From NCBI RefSeq assembly GCF_021730395.1, contig NC_069362.1, positions 68,589,501-68,653,500 of the forward strand: 64,000 bases of DNA, in the 5' to 3' direction. A model generated the notes under the pieces. The model did not search any database, was not told where the DNA came from, and saw only the letters and a program-made list of their open reading frames with translations. The translations under genes and the position numbers were made by a program. This DNA is from Mercenaria mercenaria (taxonomy: Eukaryota; Mollusca; Bivalvia; Venerida; Veneridae). Positions 1 to 10,904 of this stretch are shown piece after piece. Positions within the stretch are counted from its first letter, which is position 1. Each line of letters starts with the position of its first letter.

Positions 1-619
1 TTAAACAGTATTCCTTCCATCGTCCCGATTGCGTTGCGTGCGACTTATCTTGCTCGGTTTTAGAGTAATGTCAGGTGACACACGTACCGGGTATGCATCC
101 TGAGATCCATGGTGCGGCTACAGTACGCTTACAATCATTACCGGTCATAGTGTACATAATGTTCTGAAAAAGATAGTGTTTTAACATCAGTAATAATTCT
201 CGTCTGACTACTAGCGTACTCAGCTAACATGAAATACAGTGATGGAAACGATTGATAATTATAATGTGCTTATATTTATGACCTGGCTGACTATTTATTA
301 GAAATATTTTACATTGGCTAATTCTATCAAAATTTACTTTTTAGGGTAACTCGGCTACATTCATTAGATTTAGTTTCATTCTGTTCACGCGATATGCACC
401 AAGTTACCTATTGATTTTAATGCTACAGCCTGTGCTAAAAATATCTCCGCCAGGTCAGAAAATATGCACTATACTGATTTTGAAATAAAGTTATAAATGT
501 GATACTTCCATATAGGCCTTTATGACTGCCGACTGTTTAAACACCATGAATGATTAGTCAAATATTTTACATTTGTTAGTCTTTATTGCTCGCTTTTAAA
601 ATCTTTAAAGATGTCTCAC
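1..619. other. Intron 2 / downstream flank of EPDR gene A
   Basis: This is the 3' side of gene A, which is on the minus strand and continues past the left edge. I looked for the cysteine-containing third EPDR exon and did not find it here. Exons 3 to 6 are therefore either outside the window or too diverged to see. I see no other feature. Confidence 0.4.
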
Positions 620-2931
620 ATTTTTATGGTCGTTGACAACTCGCTGCATTACGGGATTGCCGTCAACTGTCAGTGTCTGGTTGTAGGCGACAATTCTGTT
701 CACGCTGTCATAAGACATTCTCATCGTTCCCTGTTCAAACAAATATAAAGTAACCTCTGTTACTACATCTCGAACTACAGTGTAACCTCTGTTACTACAT
801 CTCGAGCTACAGTGCAACCTCTGTTACTACATCTCGAACTACAGTGTAACCTCTGTTACTACATCTCGAACTACAGTGTAACCTCTGTTACTACAGTGTA
901 ACCTCTGTTACTACATCTCGAGCTACAGTGTAACCTCTGTTACTACATCTCGAGCTACAGCGTAACCTCTGTTACTACATCTCGAGCTACAGCGTAACCT
1001 CTGTTACTACATCTCGAGCTACAGTGTAACCTCTGTTACTACATCTCGAACTACAGTGCAACCTCTGTTACTACATCTCAAAGTACAGTGTATACAAAAC
1101 TCTGTTACTACCACATCTCGAAGAACAATTTTACCTCAGTTACCACCACCTCTTGAAGAACAGTGTAACATCTGTTATCACTACCTCTCGAACTACATAG
1201 TAACCTCTGTTATCACCACATCTCGAAGAACATTGTTACCTCTGTTACCAGCACAATCTAAAATTACAGTGTAACCACTGTAACAACAATCTCTCCAACT
1301 ACAGGGTAACCTCTGCTAAAACACCTCTCAAACTACAATGTTACCTTTGTTACCACCACATCTCGAATTTCAGTGCAATCTCTGTTACCACCACATCTCA
1401 AATTACAGTGTTACCTCTGTTACCGCCACCTCTCGAAGAAACAGTGCAACATCTGTTACCACCACCTCTTCTTGTAATTTCTGCTAGCGACACCTCTCGA
1501 ACTAAAATGTAACCTTTGTTATAACCAACGCTCCAACAACAGTAAAAGCTGTAATAATACATCCTCTTGCGGTACAGTTTAACCTCTATTACCAACACCT
1601 CTCCAAATACAGTGTAACCTCTATTACCAACTCTTGAACTACAGTGTAATCTATTCCAAACTTTGAACTACAGTGTGATCTCTGTTACCACCACCTCTCC
1701 AAATATAGTGTAACCTCTATTACCAAGACCTCTTGAACTACAGTGTGATCTCTGTTTCCACCAACTTTCCAACTACAGTGTAACCTCTGTTACCACCACC
1801 TCTCCAAATATAGTGTAACCTCTATTACCAAGACCTCTTGAACTACAGTGTGATCTCTGTTTCCACCAACTTTCCAACTACAGTGTAACCTCTATTACCA
1901 AGACCTCTTGAACTACAGTGTGATCTCTGTTTCCACCAACTTTCCAACTACAGTGTAACCTCTATTACCAAGACCTATTGAGTTACAGTGTGATCTCTGT
2001 TTCCACCAACTTTCCAACTACAATGTAACCTCTGTTATAACATCTCGAACTACAGTGTTACTTCTGTTACCACCACCACTCCAACTACAGTATTACCTCA
2101 GTAACCACCTTCTCTCAAACTACAGTGTAACCTCTGTTACCACCACCTCTCGAACTACAGTGCAACCTCTGTTACCGCCACCTCTCGAACTACAGTGCAA
2201 CATCTGTTACCGCCACCTCTCAAACTACAGTGTAACCTCTGTTACCGCTACCTCCCGAACTACAGTGTAACCTCTGTTATCATCACCTCTCGAACTACAG
2301 TGTAACCTCTGTTACCGCCACGCCTCGATCCCAAGGTAATTTATGTTACCGCTATCTCTCGAACTACAGTGTAACCTCTGTTACCACCACCTCTCGAACT
2401 ATAGTGCTCCCTCTATTATCGCCACCTCTCGAACTACAGTGTAACCTCTGTTACCGCCACCTCTCGAACTACAAGGTAACTTCTGTTACCGCTATCTCTC
2501 GAACTACAGTGTAACCTCTGTTACCACCACCTCTCGAACTACAGTGCAACCTCTGTTAGAACCACCTCTCGAACTACAGTGTAACCTCTGTAACCGCCAC
2601 CTCTCGAACAACAAGGTAACTTTTGTTACCGCCATCTCTCGAACTACAGTGTGTAACCAATATCCGTAAAGAAGAAATAACTATTGTTTGATACGCCTCA
2701 AAATGTGTGTGTTTAAGAAAAGAACTATAGTCTGGTAGTGTAATATACGAGTGTTCACACTAGTAAAAATGTGAGAAAAAAAATCAAAACTGTACTTGCC
2801 TCCACGGTGATTGCATTGCCCTGGTTTACAATACCCATAACTAACCCCGCGTCCCCTTCCCACTGGTCCGGGGAACAGCAGAACTTTGCTGCGGATGCAG
2901 ACGACAACAGGGCAGCGAAAAATACAAACAT
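620..2931 (-). CDS. EPDR gene A, ependymin-related secreted protein (partial)
   Basis: Two coding exons, read right to left. Exon 1 (2931-2800, 44 codons) starts MFVFFAALLSSASAAKF, a signal peptide, followed by the family hallmark CCSPDQWEGD. Exon 2 (730-620, 37 codons) contains MSYDSVNRIVAYNQTL, matching the second exon of genes B and C. Both exons are phase 0. The acceptor before the ATG is ACAG|TTCACC, so an intron sits in the 5' UTR. The exon 1 donor is GAG|GCAAGT, a GC-type donor; the exon 2 donor is AAT|GTGAGA. The intron between them is mostly minisatellite. Ependymin-related proteins are secreted or lysosomal glycoproteins, often expanded in molluscs; the specific role here is unknown. 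Exons 3 to 6 are not visible, so the gene is cut by the window edge or incomplete. Family assignment rests on alignment by eye to the complete gene C. Confidence 0.8.
750..2656. repeat. Minisatellite of 32 and 35 bp units in intron 1 of EPDR gene A
   Basis: About 55 tandem units built on CTACAGTGTAACCTCTGTTA. The left part (to about 1060) uses a 32 bp unit with TACTACATCTCGA; most of the rest uses a 35 bp unit with CCACCACCTCTCGA, with shorter degenerate units around 1600-2000. The array ends about 20 bases from the exon 2 acceptor of gene A. Open frames across it are by-products of the repeat, not genes. Confidence 0.95.
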
Positions 2932-3326
2932 GGTGAACTGTTGGTAAAAAGGATTTAGAATTAGACTTGTTTTCATCTACACAACTCAATGGATGAAAGC
3001 GAAAACGGTATTATCTGCTTATCATTTTATGTACTTTTAGACCTATTTCGCTCTTACCAACAGAATTGCATTAATTGTGTATTCTCAAGTCACAGACTTT
3101 TCATTGTTATACATTTGCGCTCAGGCACCACCTGAAAATGTGCTCCAAATTAATAAACGAGTTTTTTTTAATATAGAGTAAGTTAATTTTTATGAACCAA
3201 TCAAACATTTATGCAAATCAGATATAGTCTAAGTTTGCAATTTTATTTTTTAAATACTCGATGGTCTATGTGTGCACTTTAAATTGTATATAATTGTATA
3301 AATATTATTAAATGACAGTTACTCAC

Positions 3327-3457
3327 TTCGTTCTCCCTGTCCACTGAGGTTATGAGATGAAGCTTGAGAGGTGTCGCAGATGATAGAAGATAACTTGACC
3401 TTTGCTTATCTATCTGTGTGAAGTATTGAAAAATGAGGCTCCGTGAAGGGTTATATA
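3327..3457 (-). promoter_or_regulatory. Likely core promoter and 5' UTR exon of EPDR gene A
   Basis: On the minus strand TATATAA lies at 3457-3451. About 100 bases further on is a good splice donor, CGAA|GTGAGT, with the exon ending at 3327. A transcript starting near 3427 would give a non-coding first exon of about 100 bases spliced to the acceptor just upstream of the gene A ATG at 2931. This is inference from motif and spacing; a cap-site map would settle it. Confidence 0.4.
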
Positions 3458-3579
3458 CATACATGTACACTTGTAGAAAAAAAACGTGATATAACTCTAC
3501 AACAGATCTAGAGACATTCAATTTAAATATTGTCAAAAGTAATTCTAATAATTATTGTACATTGTATAACATTTAGCCT

Positions 3580-4019
3580 CAATCTGACTAATAAAGTACT
3601 TGATCTTCTGAACGAAGATCTGAGAACGACCCATTCACATTCGTCTTCTGTATATTTTGGATTTCCAGTATTGCTATTTTTATTTTATCCAATCAGACGA
3701 CTTGTTCGAATGTCAAAGAGTAAGAAAAATAGACTTGTTCGAATGTCAAAGAGTAAGAAAAATGTGCAGTCATTCCAGGGCTCGAACCCGGAACCCCTCG
3801 CTTACGAAGAAGGTAGCCTATCGACTGAGCTAGCCAGCTACCTGATACTTTACGACATAAGAATTGTAAATATCAAAAGTCAAGGCTACATGTAGATTTG
3901 CAAGATGTTGTAAGTTAGGCTCTGATTGGCTAGCGAAAGGGTCGTCAGAACGAGGCTATGAATAGGTCGTTCTCAGATCCTATGCGTAGCGTTATAGGAG
4001 ATGTGCTTTAGTCAGATTG
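3580..4019. mobile_element. MITE with 9 bp target duplication (Mutator-like by duplication size)
   Basis: Ends are CAATCTGACTAA and its exact complement TTAGTCAGATTG, and the inverted similarity continues to about 57 bp, including GATCTGAGAACGACC. The flanks carry a perfect 9 bp duplication, ATTTAGCCT, at 3571-3579 and 4020-4028. Length is 440 bp with no coding capacity. A 9 bp duplication is the usual Mutator-superfamily size; that placement is inference. Inside are a 33 bp direct duplication (3699-3764) and a tRNA-like stretch. Confidence 0.8.
3775..3838 (-). repeat. tRNA-like sequence inside the MITE
   Basis: On the minus strand there is an A-box-like TAGCTCAGTCGATAG and a B-box-like GGTTCGAGCCC, spaced as in a tRNA. 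The acceptor and anticodon stems do not pair cleanly, so this is a tRNA-derived fragment (SINE head or pseudo-tRNA), not a working tRNA gene. Confidence 0.55.
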
Positions 4020-4189
4020 ATTTAGCCTTACATCGACAGTGATTCATTCAACGTTCTAAACACGGGCTATTTATTCAAGTAACTTGCATGATAATTTAAG
4101 ATGTTATTAAAACTATTCTATTTCACACACAAAGTATATTGAAAGCTATACATGGAAGCTTTCTTCTGTGTACTACAGACTTCATATGA

Positions 4190-4493
4190 TCAGCCAACTG
4201 GTCTTCGGTTGTTGACCGCCCAGAGGGATGAAAGATGTTATTGTGCTGTCCTAGATGTGCGGTAGATTGAAACGGCATCCGTCCTTGTTTTCAGCTCTCC
4301 TTCACCCCCTTTTTCAAACCACGAGGGGTTCCAGTCGTCAGTTGTCACTGAATGTCCAGGACTATTATGGCGGATATGGTGCGATACTTCATTTCTACTT
4401 GAACTAGATCGTCCATGTTCACCAAAACGAGCTTTCCAGATTCTTTCTAATTCCCCGATGTAATTCTTTTTACATTGATATTGCTGATGTCCT
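4190..4493 (-). pseudogene. Penelope-like element remnant, GIY-YIG endonuclease end
   Basis: On the minus strand the translation contains CKKNYIGELERIWKARFGEH, followed by HHIRHNSPGHSVTTDDW and a WFEKGG motif. This is the order seen in the GIY-YIG domain at the end of Penelope-like retroelements: a Cys before the YIGE motif, a downstream RFxEH, a PGH turn, then NWFxRG. No reverse transcriptase was recognised beside it, so it is a short, worn fragment. The assignment comes from recall of the domain and was not searched. Confidence 0.55.
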
Positions 4494-4499
4494 TACCAT

Positions 4500-5289
4500 T
4501 TAATATGGTGAACAGGGCCACAAACTTCCTTTCCTAGTCTGAAGAAAGTTGGTGTGTTAAAGTCTTCGAATCGAAGGAAGGATTCAAAGTTGCTCAGATG
4601 CAATATCTTATCTGAATACAATTTGCTTCAAACTTTTAGTGGCACATACTGCATGTGAAGATGGTCTGTACTAAACATTTTGCTATTTAGAGGGTGGCAT
4701 AGTATTGGGGGCATCCATATTCAATGGACACAATTCTAGTTTCTTATAAAAATGTTGGTCAAAACATGTTTTTTCTTTTGAAAATATTAGTTTCAGCTGT
4801 TTGTTACATTATTTCCTGCATTAACTTGTATTTCAGGTTTGTCAGTACAAGACTAGTAAGTTATATCTACATGCTAATATTTTGCAGATGTAAATGCTAT
4901 ATTTGTGTATGGCCGGATGCCATCTTTGAACTTAAATGACCATCATTATAAAATAATAGCAAACCACCCAGTCTGAAGACATGATAGACACTCCCCATAA
5001 CATTAACCATTGTTGCATCGTATTATAGTCCCGTGAAAGTGATATATACTGACCTGTTGTCATAGCGGTGGTCCCTTTTCATATTCATATGATACAGAAC
5101 TGCAACAGTCACGTTTATCATTATACTTGAAAACACTTTCAAGTGAGCAAACTGCGAAAAAAGTCTGAGCGATGAGTATACAGACCTACCTACTTCTTTT
5201 GCTAAACATAATTCTGCTCACTACTGTCTGGTCCAACTTTTCCATTACAAGTTTTTTTTCTTTCATTTTTTTTTTAATTCGCCGGTTAT
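4500..5289. other. Intergenic, no feature seen
   Basis: AT-rich sequence with only short, low-quality open frames. I see no gene or repeat boundary I can support. Confidence 0.4.
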
Positions 5290-6562
5290 AATACATCACT
5301 CGAAAGAACTGAGAGGGTCATACATATTTAAATTTTTAGTTTTTAATTTATCGACAAAAATGATTTTGATTGGGAAATTTTCATTGAAAATCTAAGCCAT
5401 TTTTGAAATCAGATTTAAAAAGAAAATTTGATTTGAATTATAAAACTTTCAGTATAGCTTAGTTAGCGTACAAACAAGATTTCTATGTTAACGTTTTGTA
5501 TAATTTCAAAATAAGTTATAACATTTGAACCCAGTGAACTTTAATGTTCACATTGTACATGTTGTATTGCATTATTTTCTTTAGTCTGTTTTTGTTATTA
5601 CATGTAGACATTATAACAACATTATTGCCTTCTACTTTCTCGCGTTCTTCTCTCACATAACAGTTTTAAGGTTTTCTTGCGCGAATTACAAATGAATTTA
5701 TTCTTTAGCCACTTCTTTCTAATATTGCCTAGAGAGCCTCGTTACTGCTTAAGCAAGAATTGTACCAAGTTGTATTAAAATACTTCAAAAAGACTCGGTG
5801 TTGTGACTAACTGAGGGGCAGCCATGGACTACTCGGGCTAACGATAAAATATAAAATAATTTGTTTCCAAGAAGCTAGTGAGACATAAATATAAGAATGA
5901 CTGCATATAATACGCATAGAAAAACAAGTTCAGCTATACTATTTCAATTTATTTGTACATGTATAAATGTGCGTATAAATAACTCATTTTATTTGGATAA
6001 ACAATTAATGTCTACCAACTGGCGCCTGAAAAAAGAAATAATACATACTAGAAAATCAAATTTCAGTCAGACATACTGATCTATAATATCACAGAAAAGT
6101 ATAAATATAAATAATCATGTATCCGCAATTTTTTGAAAGTAAGAAACGTCAAAGACCCGAGTTTGCAAGGAATGAAACTAAAACGTGACTTGATTTATGA
6201 GGATTAGATGCTGACGATTTCATACCGACAGACTGACCTGGCGGATTTGATACCGACAGCCTGACCCTGAGGAATTGATACCGACAGCCTGAACTGGCGG
6301 ATGTGATACAGACAGCCTGACCCGGAAGTCTTTGATTCGATACCCACTTGGGAAGGGATTGTCAACCCTCATACATAAACCTGATACAACTGTTGTTTTT
6401 TTCAGGAAGCGAAATCTTGCGATATTCAAGATGGCTTAAACCGATCTTTTGCAATTTAGCTAACATAGACCATTACTAGCAACAGTTTTTACTTGATTTC
6501 AACTATACATAATAATCATACAGGAGAAACGGACTGAAATCAAGAAAGTAGAAAATGCTTAG
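5290..6562 (-). repeat. Segmental duplication, copy of the EPDR gene B 3' flank
   Basis: Two stretches match the 10.38-12.43 kb block in the same order. About 5300-5520 matches 10390-10800, sharing ATTTATCG and TTTTGATTGGGAAATTT. About 5895-6562 matches 11846-12425, sharing ACAAGTTCAG, TTTATTTGTACATGTAT, GATTTATGAGG, GCGATATTCAAGAT and AAAATGCTTAG. Similarity looks around 75-80 percent by eye. The copy lacks the MITE and both SINEs found in the other block, so they arrived after the duplication or were lost here. A four-fold short repeat of TACCGACAG-type units lies at 6218-6330. Confidence 0.7.
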
Positions 6563-6850
6563 CTTGTCCGAGAAACAGTAGATGTTTTCGGCGGCGGAAG
6601 ACGACATGACGGAACTGTCAAACGACATGGAAAAATTAAATGGTTCTAATGTTTAGCACATTCATTAACATTCACATCAGTAGTAGATATATGCGTGATT
6701 CGTTTGATAGGAAAGTTATAAGTATCATATGATTGTGTTGCTGATGAGATTCCAAATAGAATAACATGATCATAACATTCTGAACTAGTATGAAAAATAC
6801 ACTAGAAAGCTTCAGTTAATAGTACTTCTGAATATGATGTAACAACAACT
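6563..6850 (-). pseudogene. EPDR relic: start of exon 1 with its upstream region
   Basis: On the minus strand the acceptor TTGACAG|TTCC is kept and an ATG at 6607 opens 15 codons reading MSSSAAENIYCFSDK. This corresponds to LLSSAAAADICCSPDQ in gene B, with the first signal-peptide codons deleted. Homology stops mid-exon at 6563 and is replaced at once by sequence matching the 3' flank of gene B. The upstream side (6615-6840) matches 16990-17390, for example TGATTGTGTT and ATAACAT.CTGAAC.AGTATG. So one deletion removed the interior of a former EPDR gene. It cannot encode a complete protein. Confidence 0.7.
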
Positions 6851-6959
6851 ACTACTATTTAATACTGTGTTAAGTTCAGCATCAATGTCTTTCTTTATAA
6901 TTCTCTAACATAATTCTCTAGCATGATCTCATTTATTAACAGAACTTCTATTCTTTAAT

Positions 6960-7155
6960 ATAAATACTTCAACGTTAATTGCCCATGTCCAAAACTAACT
7001 TTCATAATAAAATACTTCAACGTTCATTGCCCATGTCCTAAACTAACTTTCATAATAAAATACTTCAACGTTCATTGCCCATGTCCTAAACTAACTTTAA
7101 TAATAAATACTTTGAACAACGTTAATTGCCCATGTCCTAAACTAACTTTAATAAT
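6960..7155. repeat. Short tandem array of about 48 bp units
   Basis: About four units built on ATACTTCAACGTTCATTGCC followed by CATGTCCTAAACTAACTTT. The last unit differs (TTTGAACAACGTTAATTGCC) and is repeated exactly on the other side of the LINE at 9414-9470. Confidence 0.85.
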
Positions 7156-9413
7156 GAGCAAACATTCACCTCGAAAATTTTGGAAGTATATTAAGAAGTT
7201 CAGCAAAAAAGGTTCGAAAAATAATCAGATTAGTGAAGATGAGTTTGCTCAGTATTTTGCAACAATGTATAATACCAGAAATGTAGCTAATTTAGATTTC
7301 CATGACGTTACGAATGAAAACGGGATAACTATTGACTTCCTTGATGCTCCTATTACTGTTGATGAAATTAAGAAAACAATAAGTATGTTAAATAGAAACA
7401 AAAGCTCTGACATTGAAAATAATGTAGCTGATTTTTTTATTGATGCAAGTGAATTTATTTCCCCTTATCTTTGTATTATGTTTAATAAAATTTATGATTC
7501 GGGTATTTATCCTGAATCATGGAGTAAAGGTATGGTTGTACCTATACATAAAAAAGGTGATGTAAATAATCCTGAAAATTACAGAGGAATTACAATAGTA
7601 AATGTGATTTCCAAAATATTTTCATTACTGTTAAGAAATAGAATCAACAAATGGTGTGAAGACGAAAATGTATATAGTGATTCTCAATATGGGTTCAGGG
7701 ATAATCGTTGTACAGCAGATGCCATCTTTCTATTACATTCCATCATTCAAAAGGTTCTTTCTAAGGGGCTAAACTCTGGTGCGTGTTCATCGATTACCAA
7801 CGAGCTTTCGACACAGTCATTAGGGATGCTCTTTGGATTAAATTACTAGAGTCTGGAGTCAGTTGTAAAATTATAAATATGGTTAAAAGTATATATAATG
7901 TTGTTAAATGTTGTATAAAATTATCTTCGAGCTCGACTTTATCAGAATTTTTTGATGTAACATTAGGTTTGAAACAGGGTGAGCCATTATCTCCCCTGCT
8001 CTTTCTACTGTTTATTAATGACATCGAGCAAAGTATTGACTGTAATTCTTTGGCAGATAAAGACTTAGAACTGTTATCTATGTATCTTATACTTTTTGCT
8101 GACGACATAGTGTTATTTACAACAAGCCCGACCAGTTTACAAGCACAGATTGATAAATTGCATGAGTATTCCAATAATTGGGGCCTCAAAATTAATATCA
8201 ACAAAACTAAAGTATGCGTATTTGAAAAAAGAAAATCAGTACATGATCATAATTTTCCTATTGATAATCAGAGAGTTGAAATTGTTGACAATTTTGTTTA
8301 TCTAGGTGTTAAGTTTTCGTATACTGGAAACTTGCTGTCAGCTGTTAAAACTTTATCTGACCAAGCTCTCAGAGCATATAATAGTTTATTATCGCTTTTC
8401 GACCGTGTAAAACTAACTGTTAAAACAAAGCTTCAATTATTTGACTCTATGATTTCACCTATATTGTTATATGGATCCGAGGTATGGGGTGTTTACAACT
8501 ATACTGAAATAGACAGAATTCTTATAAGATTTTGTAAGTATATATTAGGGGTTCGAACTCAAACACCTACCAGTGCTGTATACGGTGAACTGGGTAGGTT
8601 TCCATTATCTGTGATAGCAAAAGAAAGATCATTAAAATTTTGGCTGAAAATACTGAAAAATGAGAACTCTCAATTATATAACATGTATGCTGATCAATGC
8701 AATAGTATAACTGGTACTTGCTGGGCTAAGCGTATTAAGTCTATTATTGAACACCTTGGTTTTTCAAATATATTGTATAATTTTGACAAAAACATAAATT
8801 ACTTCCCTTAATAAAACAACGCTTGTTGGATCAATACGTTCAAGATTGGTATAGCTCATTGAATGACTGTCCTAAATTAGACTATTATAGAAACTTTAAA
8901 ACTTCGTTTTGTTATGAGAACTATTTAGACAAGATTGACAATGATGCACTTAGAAAACATTTTACCTGTTTAAGATTATCTTCACATACATTAGAAATTG
9001 AAGTAGGTAGATTTAGAAGAATTAATAGAACTGAAAGAGTTTGTAAATTATGTAATGCAAATGTTACGGAATCGGAATATCATTTTCTTCTGTGTTGCAA
9101 TAGGTATGCAGATATACGTAAAACATATCTAGGCCACATATCGTGGCCTTCCGTAAACAAATTCAATAATTTGATGTCAACCAGAAATAAGAAGGTGTTA
9201 TGTAATGTCTCGAAATTTGTTAAGGAAGCTTTTGAATTACGTAAAACTATCCTGGATGCTATGACTGTTTCTTATGATATTTGATATGATAATACTGTAT
9301 GTGTTTTGCTGTACTTGTATATATGATTGTTGTCTTTGCCATTCTTGTATGCATTTGTAAATGGCCAAAGGCAAACTATTTTGCTGAATATGCCAATAAA
9401 ATGAAATGAAATG
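7156..9413 (+). mobile_element. LINE 1: 5'-truncated non-LTR retrotransposon (reverse transcriptase part)
   Basis: Encodes the reverse transcriptase and C-terminal part of ORF2. Visible motifs in order: YRGITIVNVISKIFS, YGFRDNRCTADAIF, IDYQRAFDTV, LKQGEPLSPLLF, the catalytic FADDIVLF, WGLKININKTK, and a C-terminal Cys/His knuckle CKLCNANVTESEYHFLLCC. The endonuclease and ORF1 are missing (5' truncation). Two frameshifts are visible, near 7785 and near 8805; the last frame ends at a TGA at 9282-9284. The 3' UTR ends in CCAATAAAATGAAATGAAATG-type repeats, as in LINE 2. Identical 57 bp flanks (7099-7155 and 9414-9470) look like a target-site duplication. The clade was not determined. The element is dead on this evidence. 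Confidence 0.9.
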
Positions 9414-9470
9414 AATAATAAATACTTTGAACAACGTTAATTGCCCATGTCCTAAACTAACTTTAATAAT

Positions 9471-10379
9471 AAAAACTAACTTTGATAATGTCTACGTATT
9501 CTACGTTTGGTCACAGCCACGAAAACAACGTTTGCACTTAATTGGTTGTATGTTCTTAACATCACTGAAATCCTTTATCTAACTTACAAGATAAAGTATC
9601 ATTTAATGTTTTTGTTAACAGTTCTTCAAATGACAGTTTTCAAGAAAATGAACCTAATATTCGAAATACTTTATGTATTGGTATTATTTTTATGAAGCTG
9701 AAATAGGTCAGTACTTTCATAGCATTTTGCATATCAAACTTTGAACAAATGCTGTTGTTTTACATACTAATATTGTATTTTCATATTGATACTTTATTAT
9801 TCAATGCACAAAATACAAAAAAAAAACCTGCATGGGCGATGTGTATGCAGACATACGCAATTCAATTTTGTTTCTGGTATACAGGCACTAAATAGGAAAA
9901 TGGCGCAAAAATGATCACATAAAAGCGGATTCAAATAGTTCTCAGATATTTTTTTTTGTTTTCTTCGTGTCCTGTAGAGCTATTTTCCGTACTTTCATAG
10001 CATTTTTTATGACAACATATGATAGATCCATCCTTGACATTTATGTAGCATTTTATTATACTGAATTTGAAATACGAAACCTTAGGTCATATACAGCCAC
10101 TAAAATTAGGGGTTTCATTTTGAGTTGATTTTACAGATTATTTGACTGAGAATATTGTTCTAGCGTCAATCACGACCTCAACATTAATTTTGATTTTTAT
10201 TCAGCTTTGCCAATATTCTTTAAGAAAATGTAAGATACAGACATTTAAACGGGTTGTGGTATGTGCCTCAGCCATATTAAGTCTGGAATAAAGAAGACTT
10301 GTTATTTAGTGTATTCATGCCTTCTATCGCTTAACCTTTGTCGTAACATGGTTTTCCAAAATCATTACCGTTGACATGT
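9471..10379. other. Intergenic, no feature seen
   Basis: AT-rich sequence downstream of the LINE with only short frames. I see no supported gene, and no clear matching stretch in the duplication at 5.3-6.5 kb. Confidence 0.4.
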
Positions 10380-10481
10380 ACCATTTTGATAGAAGGTAGT
10401 AAATCTGAAAATTTTATATTGTAAGTTTTGAATTTATCGTCAAAAATGGTTTTGATTGGGAAATTTCCGTTGTAAACTTAA

Positions 10482-10672
10482 CCTTTAGCCTGTTCTGCCT
10501 TTGCGACCAGTGCAGACCAAGATCAGCCGGCACATCCGTGCAGGATAATCATGGTCTGCACTGTTCGCTGTTCAGTCAGTAAATTTTCAGACAACGCCCC
10601 TTTCAATAATAAGTGGTTCTGCCCAAATTGAATGATGGACCAGTCCATTTTAGAAATACAGCAGGGTAAAGG
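10482..10672. mobile_element. TTAA-flanked MITE, copy 1
   Basis: 191 bp with ends CCTTTAGCCTG and CAGGGTAAAGG, flanked on both sides by TTAA (10478-10481, 10673-10676). The body contains ATCATGGTCTGCACTGTTCGC and ATTGAATGATGGACCAG, also seen in the copies at 30730 and 43298. The unoccupied version of this site survives in the duplicate block near 5390 (AATCTAAGCCATTTTT against AACTTAA-element-TTAAGCCATTTTT). TTAA duplication suggests piggyBac-type mobilisation, which is inference. Confidence 0.8.
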
Positions 10673-10904
10673 TTAAGCCATTTTTGAAATTATATTTAAA
10701 AAGAAATTTTATTTGCGAACAGATTAAATGTCATAAAACTTTCAATATATCTTTGTTAGCCTATAAATAATATTTCTATGTAAGCATTTTGTAAATTTTC
10801 AAGAAATGTTTTATCATTCGGGATGGTGATTTTATACAAAAACTACACTGTCATAAAATAAACATAATTTAGATTATTATCTTAAATATTCAAAAGGAGC
10901 CCAC

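Noticed and set aside
1056-2270. Open frames of 66-72 codons inside the 32/35 bp minisatellite
   Set aside because: They consist only of repeat units, exist on both strands and lack splice or protein signals.
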